Positions 8,655 through 16,023 of a stretch of 64,000 bases of DNA are shown piece by piece. This DNA is from an uncultured Anaerovibrio sp. (GTDB lineage: Bacteria > Bacillota > Negativicutes > Selenomonadales > Selenomonadaceae). Numbering within the stretch: the first letter of the stretch is position 1; every line of letters begins with the position of its first letter. Location: positions 1 through 64,000 of the forward strand of contig CAKPYV010000004.1 in NCBI GenBank assembly GCA_934203205.1, in the 5' to 3' direction. Below the pieces are notes generated by a model. The model saw nothing but the letters and a program-made list of their open reading frames with translations, had not been told where the DNA came from and ran no database searches. A program made the translations under genes and the position numbers.

Positions 8655-9785
8655 TTATCCTCCCTGCCAATTTGTCAGCACATACCAAATGCATTTGCCA
8701 ATATAGTAGGTTAAAGGCAGGGTTATCAACCCTGCCAAAGCCCCAAAGAGCTTCCCTTTCTTCTTGTCCACTGGCAGGGAGCCTGCCATGGTGCCAGTCT
8801 GGCCATTCATCATAAAGGTGTAGGTCTTACCCTCATACTGACTACTGAGAATCCACACAGGAGCCATAGCATAGGAAGTATTGCTATTATTTTTCACAAT
8901 ATGACAGGAGCCCACCGATACTGAATCAAAGCCTGTCACAGTTTCCTTCAGCTGTTCTCCAGCAGTATAGCTTATCCGCTTGTCCGCAATAGGGCAGGCC
9001 TCCTGAGCTGTTACATCGTATTTGTCTGCCAGATAGCCCGCCATATAGGTGGTGGTAAATTCCTTCATGCCCTGATAATCATAGGGCTCAATGCTTTGCA
9101 TATAGCCATCGTCCATGCTCTTGCTGCCATCCACCGGCACCTGATGAAAATCCATGGTTCCCTGCCGTACACAGGTATAATAGTCAGTCTCAGTAATGGT
9201 TTCATCACCATCATCCCAGCTGCGGGAATTGCTGGCACTAAACTGAGCATGTCCCTCCACAGAGGCATCAAAGAGCCAGAAAGGCACATACATCCCCTGC
9301 ACCTTTTCCAAACGACTGGCAGAGGCATAATTAGAAGGCAGCAGCCATTTGCCTCTATAGAATTTCTTCATCTGAGCAATAGCATCTTCCTTGGTTTTCA
9401 CAAAAGGAATAATATAATCCGGCTTTAAGCCACCACTGAATTTTCCCGGTACCAGCGTAGGATTACCGCAATAGCAGCACTGGGTAGCCATAGTGTTTTC
9501 ATCGCAGACAATCTCCGCTCCGCAGGAAGGACAGCTTAGGGTACGCATACCAGCTATGTCCTCTTCCTGCCAATCACTGCCAGCCTCCTCGGGATTCCAC
9601 TGAGACTCCTGGGCCTTTTCCGCTGCTGCAGCCTCCTCTCTGGACTGAGCATAAAGTTTTTCCAAGGTTTCTACTTCAAATTCAGTTTCACAGTATTCAC
9701 ATTTGATTTTTTCGCCCTGACCTGGCTTGTAGGCCAAGGGGCCGCCACAATTGGGGCATTTGAAGCTTACAGAAGTATCTGCCAT
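8655..9785 (-). CDS. TFIIB-type zinc-ribbon membrane protein
   Basis: Function unknown. An N-terminal zinc ribbon (CPNCG...CEYC, residues ~8-35) is followed by an acidic, Ala/Glu-rich linker, a second four-cysteine motif (CPSCGAEI...CCYCGNP, near 85-110), a beta-rich domain with repeated aromatic residues, and a C-terminal hydrophobic helix. I chose the ATG at 9785 because GGAGGGG lies 6 nt upstream; the in-frame ATG at 9818 has no such site. It sits between the SPFH gene (40 bp upstream) and the TPM gene (4 bp downstream), so its job is most likely linked to theirs. Confidence 0.8.
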   Translation of the reverse strand: MADTSVSFKCPNCGGPLAYKPGQGEKIKCEYCETEFEVETLEKLYAQSREEAAAAEKAQESQWNPEEAGSDWQEEDIAGMRTLSCPSCGAEIVCDENTMATQCCYCGNPTLVPGKFSGGLKPDYIIPFVKTKEDAIAQMKKFYRGKWLLPSNYASASRLEKVQGMYVPFWLFDASVEGHAQFSASNSRSWDDGDETITETDYYTCVRQGTMDFHQVPVDGSKSMDDGYMQSIEPYDYQGMKEFTTTYMAGYLADKYDVTAQEACPIADKRISYTAGEQLKETVTGFDSVSVGSCHIVKNNSNTSYAMAPVWILSSQYEGKTYTFMMNGQTGTMAGSLPVDKKKGKLFGALAGLITLPLTYYIGKCIWYVLTNWQGG

Positions 9786-9825
9786 ATTTTTCCCCTCCAT
9801 CCTTTTCCCAAGGCTCATTAGCCCA

Positions 9826-11193
9826 TTAAACTATGTCGCTATCATTAAAGGGGTCCCCACATTCTGGACAGAATTTTGGCGGATTTTTAGGGTCCTCTGG
9901 CTCCCAGCCGCATTTGTCACAGCGGTACAAAGGTGCTGCTGCCGGCTTGGGACTGCCACATTCGGAGCAGAAACGTCCCTTGTTCACCGCACCGCATTTG
10001 CAAGTCCAGCCCACCTGCACCTCTGGCTTCTTGGCCCCACATTCCATACAGAATTTTCCTGTATTCACGGCACCACAACTGCAGGTCCAACTGTCTGCCG
10101 ATGAAGCTGCAGGCTGAGCCGGAGCTGGCGCTGGTGCCTGGGGTGGTGGAGCCTGAGGAGGCTGCTGAGGTGGCATCTGCTGTTGTTGAGGCTGCTGACC
10201 AAATGCCTGCATTCCCATCATGCCGGCATTCTGAGCCATGCCCATGCCCATAAAGGCCATAGCTGGGCCAGCTCCTTCATTCTGGGCCGCTGCTCCCATA
10301 GCCTCCGTCATACCACCAGCCATATAGGCCGTACGCATATTAGGATTTACCAAGGTTGCTCTGCTCTGGTACTCCTTCAGCTTGGCCTCATCCTCGTCGC
10401 TGGCCTTAATGGAATTGATACCAAAGTTTACAATTTCAATGCCTCGATACTCCGACCATTTCTTGCTAAGCACCTCATTGAGGGAATCCGCCAGCTCCAT
10501 AGTATGAGCCAGGATTTCATCATATTCAATCCGCATGGCAGAAAGCTTGGCAAAGGCAGGCTGGAGAGCTGTCAAAAGCTCACTCTTTAGCTGGCTGTCA
10601 ATTTCAGCTCGAGTATATTCCTGCTGTACATTGCCACAGATATTGGTGTAGAACAAAATCGGATTGGTAATACGATAGCTGTACTCACCAAAGCACCGCA
10701 GGGACATGGTCATCTTGAAGCCAATATCCGGATCCACCACCTTGAAGGCAATGGAATTTGGGGTGCCGTATTTGTTGCCAATAATTTCCTTGGTATTAAA
10801 GAAATACACCCGCTGATCCTGACCAGCATCTCCCCCGAAGGTAAACCGCTTACCAATCTGCTTGAATACCTCTCCCACAGTCTGGGACAGGTTGCCGGTA
10901 AATACCGATGGTGCCAAAGATGTATCGTATTTGTATTCTCCAGCTTCAGAACAAACATCTACTACCTTGCCATTTTCCACAATCAGCATACACTGGCCCT
11001 CGTTAACTGCAATAAGAGAGCCATTAGTTATAACATTGTCCTCGCCACTAGTATTAGAGCTTCGCTTGCCTGTCCGCTTCTGTCCCTTGGTTACCAGCAC
11101 ATCCGCAGGCATGCTTTCACAATAAATGTACTCTTTCCACTGGTCCGCCATTACGCCCCCAGCTGCCCCCAAAGCTGCTTTAATCAGTCCCAT
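9826..11193 (-). CDS. SPFH-domain protein (YdjI-like) with three C-terminal zinc ribbons
   Basis: The N-terminal ~310 residues form an SPFH/band-7-like domain of the virion-core/YdjI type (start MGLIKAALGAAGGV; conserved GSLIAVNEGQ and FGINSI patterns). A low-complexity Gln/Pro/Ala-rich linker follows, with three zinc ribbons near the C-terminus (CSCGAVN...CMECG, CKCGAVN...CSECG, CDKCG...CPECG). Proteins of this class are thought to assemble on membranes and scaffold partners; in Bacillus YdjI goes with the phage-shock protein. It is first in a three-gene operon with a good promoter at 11252-11280 and a clear AAAGGAGG site. Enzymatic activity is not evident. Confidence 0.85.
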   Translation of the reverse strand: MGLIKAALGAAGGVMADQWKEYIYCESMPADVLVTKGQKRTGKRSSNTSGEDNVITNGSLIAVNEGQCMLIVENGKVVDVCSEAGEYKYDTSLAPSVFTGNLSQTVGEVFKQIGKRFTFGGDAGQDQRVYFFNTKEIIGNKYGTPNSIAFKVVDPDIGFKMTMSLRCFGEYSYRITNPILFYTNICGNVQQEYTRAEIDSQLKSELLTALQPAFAKLSAMRIEYDEILAHTMELADSLNEVLSKKWSEYRGIEIVNFGINSIKASDEDEAKLKEYQSRATLVNPNMRTAYMAGGMTEAMGAAAQNEGAGPAMAFMGMGMAQNAGMMGMQAFGQQPQQQQMPPQQPPQAPPPQAPAPAPAQPAASSADSWTCSCGAVNTGKFCMECGAKKPEVQVGWTCKCGAVNKGRFCSECGSPKPAAAPLYRCDKCGWEPEDPKNPPKFCPECGDPFNDSDIV

Positions 11194-11251
11194 TGTCCTG
11201 CCTCCTTTACCATTCTCTATACCTCAAAACCGAAAACTCATTTACACTTAT

Positions 11252-11280
11252 ATTATACCAATAAATATTGTTTTATGAAA
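11252..11280 (-). promoter_or_regulatory. Promoter of the SPFH/zinc-ribbon/TPM operon
   Basis: Minus strand TTTCAT, 17-nt spacer, TATAAT; about 60 nt ahead of the ATG at 11193. The -10 is perfect and the -35 is weak. Confidence 0.55.
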
Positions 11281-11334
11281 GTATCTATCCATTCCCTACC
11301 GACTTTTGTACTTTTTTCCTATTTAAGTTGCCAT

Positions 11335-11402
11335 AAAAAATCCTGCTGACAGATGAAGCGTCCAGACAGTGGTCATGGATATTTTCACCTTTCAGCAGGA
11401 TA
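11335..11402 (-). terminator. Terminator after the GerMN lipoprotein gene
   Basis: Minus strand ATCCTGCTGA ... TCAGCAGGAT (10-bp perfect arms, long loop) followed by six T. It ends the amidase operon. Confidence 0.75.
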
Positions 11403-11417
11403 TTTATTAGCCTATAT

Positions 11418-11996
11418 TTACTTTAACAGCTCAGTCATGCGAGGCAAAGGTTGACTCAGATCCATATGGCCGGAAAGGGTTTCTACCTCCTGGCCATCTA
11501 CCAAAATCTGTACCTTTTGGATTTCTGGGAACTCCGTCAATGTGTTGACAACAGAGCCTACCAGCATTTCCTCACCGGTGGAGCCGCCTACGAAATTCTT
11601 CTGCAGCTCACGGCTGAAATCCACCTTGGCTACCTTGCCGCTAACAGTTACCTGCAGCAGCTTTGCCTTCTTAGGGAACACATTGGCCAAGCCCTTTTTA
11701 TCAGTGCCTGCCATAAGAGCCTCCACAGCAGCCTGATATTTATTGTCTGTGTCCTTAATGCTCTTTTCTACAGCCACCAGGCCAGTAGCATTTTCATCAG
11801 GATAATACACCTTAATATTAACCAGCTGAGCCTTGGAACCGCTCTGAGAAGAACTGCTGGAGGAAGAGCTAGAGCTGGAGCTACTGGATACCACAGTCTT
11901 ACTGCCAGCCTCTCCCTGTTTTTGTTCATCACATCCCGCCAGCACCATTGCACATAGCAAAGTCAGTGCCAGAACCAGAATACTCTTTAACTTCAT
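11418..11996 (-). CDS. GerMN-domain lipoprotein
   Basis: Exported lipoprotein: hydrophobic signal with lipobox LAGC at residues ~19-22, then a striking run of about 14 serines acting as a flexible tether. A GerMN (sporulation/spore-germination-type) domain follows from about residue 60, with the usual VYYPDENATGLVAVEK start and a C-terminal GQEVETLSGHMDLSQPL. 192 aa. It is last in the operon, 15 bp after a cell-wall amidase. GerMN domains commonly accompany amidases and are thought to bind or organise peptidoglycan; in a non-sporulating relative it would be a general envelope protein (inference). Confidence 0.88.
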   Translation of the reverse strand: MKLKSILVLALTLLCAMVLAGCDEQKQGEAGSKTVVSSSSSSSSSSSSSSQSGSKAQLVNIKVYYPDENATGLVAVEKSIKDTDNKYQAAVEALMAGTDKKGLANVFPKKAKLLQVTVSGKVAKVDFSRELQKNFVGGSTGEEMLVGSVVNTLTEFPEIQKVQILVDGQEVETLSGHMDLSQPLPRMTELLK

Positions 11997-12011
11997 CTTG
12001 CTCTCCCCTTT

Positions 12012-13112
12012 TTATTTCATTCTAAAATATTGACTAATACCCTTGCAGATGGCGGCTGCTATCTTGTACTGGAAATCCTCATCTCCCAGCAAGGCCTCCT
12101 CCTGATAATTGCTGATAAAAGCGGTTTCTATCAGAACAGCCGGCATATTGGAGTTTTTCAGCACATAGAACCGGGCGGTCTGTGGGCCTCTATCTGCCAA
12201 GCCAGTATCTGCCACAATGGCATCATTGATGCTTTCGGCCAAAAGCTGACCTCGGAAGCTGCTGGCAAAATAATAAGTGCCTGTACCATGGGCTGTAGGT
12301 GAGGTAAAAGCGTTGCAGTGAATGCTGACAAAAATCTGATTCCCTGCATCCCGATTGCCTACATCAACTCTGGCCTGCAGCTCGTTGCGGTCGCTGGCCA
12401 TAGGGCCATATACATCCACATCTGTATCTCTGGTCATGGTTACAATAGCCCCGGAATTGCGGAGGATATTGGCTACATTCTGACTAATAGCCAGAGTGGC
12501 ATCCTTTTCCTTCAGACCATTAGGGCCGATGGCACCGCTATCACTACCGCCGTGGCCTGGATCAAGCACAATCTTCCGTCCCTGCAAGCCCTCAAAAGCA
12601 TCCACCTGAGGCTTTTCTGCCTCATATTCAGAAGCCAGCTTGTCCGCAGCAATTTCAATTACCAGCCGATAAGGCTTCTTGGCCTTCCGGTCCTTATCAG
12701 CAGTATACACCTTGTAGGCCTGGTCTGCCACTGGCTTATTTAAGGAAATCATTACATCCAGATTGTTACTGCCCTCCTGACGCATGGTCAGGTATTTGGC
12801 AATTTTTCTATCCAGAGAAATATCGGATTTCACCTTGCCACGACTGGTATCCTCCAGCACTACATGAAGCTGCTTCGGTGTCAGCTCCCTCACATTTGTG
12901 CTGTACTTAACCTCTCCCCCCTTAAGGCCTAGCTCAATGCGAAGCCAGTTTCGCCCCTCATGGGTATAGGTTTCATAGTTAAAATAATTTAATTCGTGAG
13001 TTCCTGCCGCCTGAGCCTGATTGACTCCAGGTATAGCCACCAGCATTCCCACCAGCAAAAATACGGCCATAGTCATTTGCCACAGCCTCTGTCTAATCAA
13101 ATTCAAAAGCAC
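12012..13112 (-). CDS. N-acetylmuramoyl-L-alanine amidase (AMIN + Amidase_3)
   Basis: Cleaves the amide bond between MurNAc and the stem peptide. Signal peptide (1-35, AQAAG cut site), AMIN cell-wall targeting domain (~40-160), then the zinc amidase domain. That domain carries VLDPGHGGSDSG (first His ligand), a Glu after it (LKEKDATL), SIHCNA (His ligand), and the catalytic Glu in VLIETAFISN near the end. Start GTG at 13112, 8 nt after AAGGAG. 366 aa, normal for the AmiC-like type. It overlaps nothing and is 12 bp from DUF3006 upstream. Confidence 0.93.
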   Translation of the reverse strand: MLLNLIRQRLWQMTMAVFLLVGMLVAIPGVNQAQAAGTHELNYFNYETYTHEGRNWLRIELGLKGGEVKYSTNVRELTPKQLHVVLEDTSRGKVKSDISLDRKIAKYLTMRQEGSNNLDVMISLNKPVADQAYKVYTADKDRKAKKPYRLVIEIAADKLASEYEAEKPQVDAFEGLQGRKIVLDPGHGGSDSGAIGPNGLKEKDATLAISQNVANILRNSGAIVTMTRDTDVDVYGPMASDRNELQARVDVGNRDAGNQIFVSIHCNAFTSPTAHGTGTYYFASSFRGQLLAESINDAIVADTGLADRGPQTARFYVLKNSNMPAVLIETAFISNYQEEALLGDEDFQYKIAAAICKGISQYFRMK

Positions 13113-13124
13113 TACGACATCTCC

Positions 13125-13325
13125 TTAGTCATCCATTAGGGACAATGCCTCCTGCAGCATTGCCTCCTGTTTTTCCTCGTCTTTTTCCATAGAAAGATTA
13201 ATATAATCCCCCTCGCCTAGATTTTCAGGCAAAAGCTCCGCTGGATAATTCAGCTGGTAATCTCCATCATTAAGAAGAATTACCGCAATGCCCTCCTCTA
13301 TGCGATCAATATATCCTGAAATCAT
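13125..13325 (-). CDS. DUF3006 small protein
   Basis: 66-aa protein starting at ATG 13325 (AAGGGGTGCTGAAA before it). The pattern MISGYIDRIEEGIAVIL...LLPENLGEGDYI is typical of DUF3006, a small beta-rich domain of unknown function. DUF3006 genes are very commonly next to MBL-fold ComEC-like hydrolases, as here (70 bp upstream), suggesting the two act together. An in-frame ATG at 13382 is possible but lacks a ribosome site. Confidence 0.85.
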   Translation of the reverse strand: MISGYIDRIEEGIAVILLNDGDYQLNYPAELLPENLGEGDYINLSMEKDEEKQEAMLQEALSLMDD

Positions 13326-13394
13326 TTTCAGCACCCCTTTATTGCAACCCAAAGCAGATACTCCCCAAAACCTTGGAAGCACAAACCTTGGGAT

Positions 13395-14345
13395 TTATTT
13401 CTCCGTGGTTATACTGTAGCTGCTGCCATCGCTGACAATGGTAATGGTGCCATTTGCATCAGTACGATAGATATTTTTGATACCCTGCTTCTGCAATCTG
13501 TTCAGCAAAGCCTCATGAGGGTGTCCATATTGGTTGTTTACCCCCAAAGACATAACCACGCTTTCTGGCTGTACCAGCTTCAAAAACTCCGCTGTTGAGG
13601 AGGTTTTACTGCCGTGATGGCCAGCCTTCAGCACCTGGCATTTCAGCTTTTTGCCATAGGAAGCAGCCATATCTTTCTCCACAGGCCCTTCGGCATCTCC
13701 CGTAAAGAGCATGGCAAAATTGCCAAAGGTCAACCGACCTACTACAGATTCGTTGTTTACATCCACCTTTTTCTTAGCCTTGATATCTGCTGTATCTTCA
13801 TCTATCAGGCTTTGACTAGGGGAAACAATCTCAAAGGACACACCATTGCCAAAATCCAGCACATCCCCAGCCTTTACCTTCACCTGCTGGGTGCCATTGG
13901 CCTTAGCGGCCTTAAGAGCATTGATAAAATACTTGCTGGTAGAAGGAATGCCGTTGTAAACCAGCTCCTTCACACCGTATTGAGCAATAACCTTGTCAGC
14001 CTTGCCAATATGGTCTGCATGGGCGTGAGTCATAACCAAAGTGTCAATATGATCAATTTTCAGCTTCTGCAGCTCGGTCAACAACTGAGTGTTTTCCTTG
14101 CCCTTTTTGCCATCCTCATAGTATTTATCATCACCAGTGTCAATGAGAATATTTTTGGCACCAGTCTGAATCAGCACTGCATCCCCTTGACCAATATCCA
14201 GCATACTAATGATTAGCTGACCCTTGGCCTCAGCCTTGCTGTTGGCGACAGTATCTGAGGACTGCCCTCCGCTCTGACCACAGCCTGTTAACAGCATGGT
14301 ACAGCACAATATTAAACCGCAGATAATCTGCAAATATTTTTTCAT
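13395..14345 (-). CDS. MBL-fold (ComEC-C-like) lipoprotein hydrolase
   Basis: Exported lipoprotein (lipobox LTGC near residue 22) with a metallo-beta-lactamase fold: MLDIGQGDAVLI, metal-binding THAHADHIG, FTGDAE and GHHGS. This is the extracellular Rec2/ComEC-like hydrolase family found as a free protein; some members are nucleases, and the substrate here cannot be told. 316 aa. It starts 3 bp after the small membrane gene and is followed by DUF3006, a standard pairing. Confidence 0.9.
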   Translation of the reverse strand: MKKYLQIICGLILCCTMLLTGCGQSGGQSSDTVANSKAEAKGQLIISMLDIGQGDAVLIQTGAKNILIDTGDDKYYEDGKKGKENTQLLTELQKLKIDHIDTLVMTHAHADHIGKADKVIAQYGVKELVYNGIPSTSKYFINALKAAKANGTQQVKVKAGDVLDFGNGVSFEIVSPSQSLIDEDTADIKAKKKVDVNNESVVGRLTFGNFAMLFTGDAEGPVEKDMAASYGKKLKCQVLKAGHHGSKTSSTAEFLKLVQPESVVMSLGVNNQYGHPHEALLNRLQKQGIKNIYRTDANGTITIVSDGSSYSITTEK

Positions 14346-14347
14346 TT

Positions 14348-14527
14348 TTAGTCCTTCCTATTAGCAATATAAAGTCTGGCCACCAAAGCCAAAAGCCAAA
14401 AAGCAAATGCCCCTAAGCACACATAATCTATGGTATCCAGCTTGGCAAAATCCATATCCAAGCCAATAACAGCGCTCATAAGCACAATAATTAAAATATC
14501 CGTTAGCTGTAAGCCCTTTATCTTCAC
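14348..14527 (-). CDS. Small two-helix membrane protein
   Basis: About 59 aa, with hydrophobic segments near residues 8-24 and 34-52, ending in a basic tail. No family recognised. AAGGAGG lies 6 nt before the GTG at 14527, while the ATG at 14533 touches the SD, so GTG is the likelier start. It is the first gene of the MBL-DUF3006-amidase-GerMN operon and ends 2 bp before the MBL gene. Confidence 0.65.
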   Translation of the reverse strand: MKIKGLQLTDILIIVLMSAVIGLDMDFAKLDTIDYVCLGAFAFWLLALVARLYIANRKD

Positions 14528-14573
14528 AAACATCCTCCTTTCATTAAGATTAGTATCTGAAATATCTCGTCAT

Positions 14574-14579
14574 ATTATA
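14574..14579 (-). promoter_or_regulatory. Probable -10 of the MBL/amidase operon
   Basis: TATAAT on the minus strand about 47 nt before the first gene; no strong -35 at 17 nt. A TTGACA further upstream (near 14610) is not at matching spacing. Confidence 0.35.
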
Positions 14580-14651
14580 CCACAAATCCACAGGAACATA
14601 CACTATCAATATAGCATATTTGTCAAGTGTCTATACACTAGCCACTGCGAA

Positions 14652-14738
14652 ATAAGAAGACACCCGCCTAAGGTTCGGCTGAAGGCGGGTTTTCTTATGC
14701 CTTGATAGGCACAATACAAAATAAAAAAGATGTCTGAA
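14652..14738. repeat. Direct repeat, copy 1 (flanks the Rpn gene)
   Basis: About 85 bp almost identical to 15902-15987. Both contain a plus-strand terminator-like hairpin CCCGCCT...AGGCGGG followed by TTTTCTTATGCC, then GATAGNCACAATACAAANTAAAAAA and ATGTCTGA. Confidence 0.85.
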
Positions 14739-14790
14739 CATAGTGACTTCAAAACTATAAGTTCACTAATATCAAACATCTTTTATTTTG
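14718..14790 (-). terminator. Terminator of the Rpn nuclease gene
   Basis: Long inverted repeat just past the Rpn stop. On the minus strand AAAAGATGTTTGA pairs with TCAGACATCTTTT, followed by T-rich sequence; the outer arms ATACAAAATA/TATTTTGTAT extend it. Confidence 0.75.
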
Positions 14791-14798
14791 TATTTGCT

Positions 14799-15767
14799 TT
14801 ATAAAACCGCAGCCTTTTTCCCAATAGCAATTACCTGATCAGCAGTAAGCTTCGCAACTCTGGCAATGGTGTCAACACTGATATTCTCTTTAAGCATATT
14901 AAGAATCATTTCTTTTCTAGTTTTCTCCATGCCACGATTCTCTCCTATAACCATTCCTCGTGCTTCTCCACGAGCCTCTCCACGGGCTTCCCCACGCGCT
15001 TCTCCACGGGCTTCTACTCTATCTAATACATCACACATATTGACTACCTCCATTTCCATGCTTTCGCTTTCCATACAATCCGCATAGCGCTCGTCATTAG
15101 CCAAGACGGATATTAGCTTTAACATACTATCCACATGCTGAATTTTCTTAATACTTGGCACATATTCCTTGCCGCTAGCAGTCTGTACAAAATAGTCAGC
15201 AATAATTTGAAAATCACCCTTGTAATTCTCCACCTGCTCTGGTGTCAACCTTGGAACATCTATCAAATTAATTCTGTAATCATTGACAAAGGGTTTTAAT
15301 TTATCTGGTATATCCAATACATCATATAAACACAAGGGCTTTTTCCATGGTCTTTTGCCAAAGTATAAAACCAAGGTTACAACAGGATAGCGTTTATTAC
15401 GAATATTAGTAGACTGATTGCCATTACTATCTACCGCCATTTTATCCTGATTAAGTTCATCCCGATAAGATGCCCCATCATAGCCAATCACTCTTAGTGG
15501 CATATCCTGATCAACAGCAGTTTGATTCTCAAAACCAATCAACGCAAGACGAATATTACAATTCATGTCCATGCAATACTTAGCAACATCCCGCTCCTGC
15601 TCATGGACAGTGCCCTTATCAGCCTTGTATTGGGAGAATGGCTGTGCATCAATAAGACTATCTGCTTTAATAATCTCTTCCCCAGCAAATAAACTACCAT
15701 TAACAATATCCGCTACAACATCATTGTAGGCTTCAAAATTCTTCTGCGTAATATCCTTTTCACCCAT
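14799..15767 (-). CDS. Rpn-family PD-(D/E)XK nuclease / transposase-like protein
   Basis: 322 aa. The N-terminal ~190 residues match the Rpn/PD-(D/E)XK transposase-like family: FEAYNDVVADIVNG near the start, then DGASYRDE and a core strand pattern RYPVVTLVLYFG. Rpn proteins are DNA nucleases promoting RecA-independent recombination and are abundant in gut Firmicutes. Near the C-terminus a fourfold GEAR tetrapeptide repeat precedes a helix-turn-helix-like tail (VDTIARVAKLTADQVIAIGK). Own promoter at 15786-15814. It lies between two 85-bp direct repeats, suggesting insertion or duplication. Substrate and host role unknown. Confidence 0.85.
   Translation of the reverse strand: MGEKDITQKNFEAYNDVVADIVNGSLFAGEEIIKADSLIDAQPFSQYKADKGTVHEQERDVAKYCMDMNCNIRLALIGFENQTAVDQDMPLRVIGYDGASYRDELNQDKMAVDSNGNQSTNIRNKRYPVVTLVLYFGKRPWKKPLCLYDVLDIPDKLKPFVNDYRINLIDVPRLTPEQVENYKGDFQIIADYFVQTASGKEYVPSIKKIQHVDSMLKLISVLANDERYADCMESESMEMEVVNMCDVLDRVEARGEARGEARGEARGEARGMVIGENRGMEKTRKEMILNMLKENISVDTIARVAKLTADQVIAIGKKAAVL
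14959..15015 (-). repeat. 12-bp tandem repeat encoding GEAR units
   Basis: About five imperfect 12-bp units inside the Rpn gene (each reads Gly-Glu-Ala-Arg, variable at third codon positions). Length variation would stay in frame. Confidence 0.85.
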
Positions 15768-15785
15768 AATCCCACCCCCAACAAT

Positions 15786-15814
15786 ATTATACTTTATTCA
15801 CCTAACTAAAACAA
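15786..15814 (-). promoter_or_regulatory. Promoter of the Rpn gene
   Basis: Minus strand TTGTTT, 17-nt spacer, TATAAT; about 19 nt before the ATG. Divergent to the plus-strand promoter at 15822-15850. Confidence 0.6.
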
Positions 15815-15821
15815 ATAAGTC

Positions 15822-15850
15822 TTGCAAATAAAACTATGAAAAATTATAAT
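15822..15850 (+). promoter_or_regulatory. Plus-strand promoter of a candidate small RNA
   Basis: TTGCAA, 17-nt spacer, TATAAT, close to consensus. No open reading frame follows, but a terminator does at 15908-15942. Confidence 0.6.
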
Positions 15851-15856
15851 AAAAGC

Positions 15857-15943
15857 AAGAAGAGCACCGATAGACGGTTGCCCCAGTAGGTAAGTATTCT
15901 TATAAGACACCCGCCTAAGTTTCGGAGCTGAAGGCGGGTTTTC
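15857..15943 (+). ncRNA. Candidate small RNA divergent from the Rpn gene
   Basis: About 85-90 nt between a near-consensus promoter (15822-15850) and a GC-rich hairpin CCCGCCT...AGGCGGG ending in TTTTCTT. It is the only plus-strand transcription unit I can support. No family recognised. The 3' half repeats at 14652-14738 downstream of Rpn, where no matching promoter is seen. Confidence 0.4.
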
Positions 15944-15987
15944 TTATGCCTCGATAGCCACAATACAAACTAAAAAACATGTCTGAT
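15902..15987. repeat. Direct repeat, copy 2 (flanks the Rpn gene)
   Basis: Matches 14652-14738 with only scattered differences (for example AAGTTTCGGAGCTG against AAGGTTCGGCTG). Confidence 0.85.
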
Positions 15988-16022
15988 AGGAGCTATAAGA
16001 GCACCCATATCAGACATCTTTT
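15973..16022 (-). terminator. Terminator of the GT41/GT2 array
   Basis: Minus strand ATGTCTGATA ... TATCAGACAT (10-bp arms) followed by GTTTTTTAG, directly after the stop of the last glycosyltransferase. Confidence 0.8.
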
Positions 16023-16023
16023 T

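Noticed and set aside
11860..11900. Serine run as a contingency repeat
   Set aside because: Mixed serine codons, not a simple DNA repeat prone to slippage.
12910..12925. Six-C run in the amidase gene
   Set aside because: Too short to be a convincing phase-variation tract and outside the sugar genes.
14959..15015. Short regular repeats as a CRISPR
   Set aside because: They are 12-bp in-frame coding repeats without spacers.
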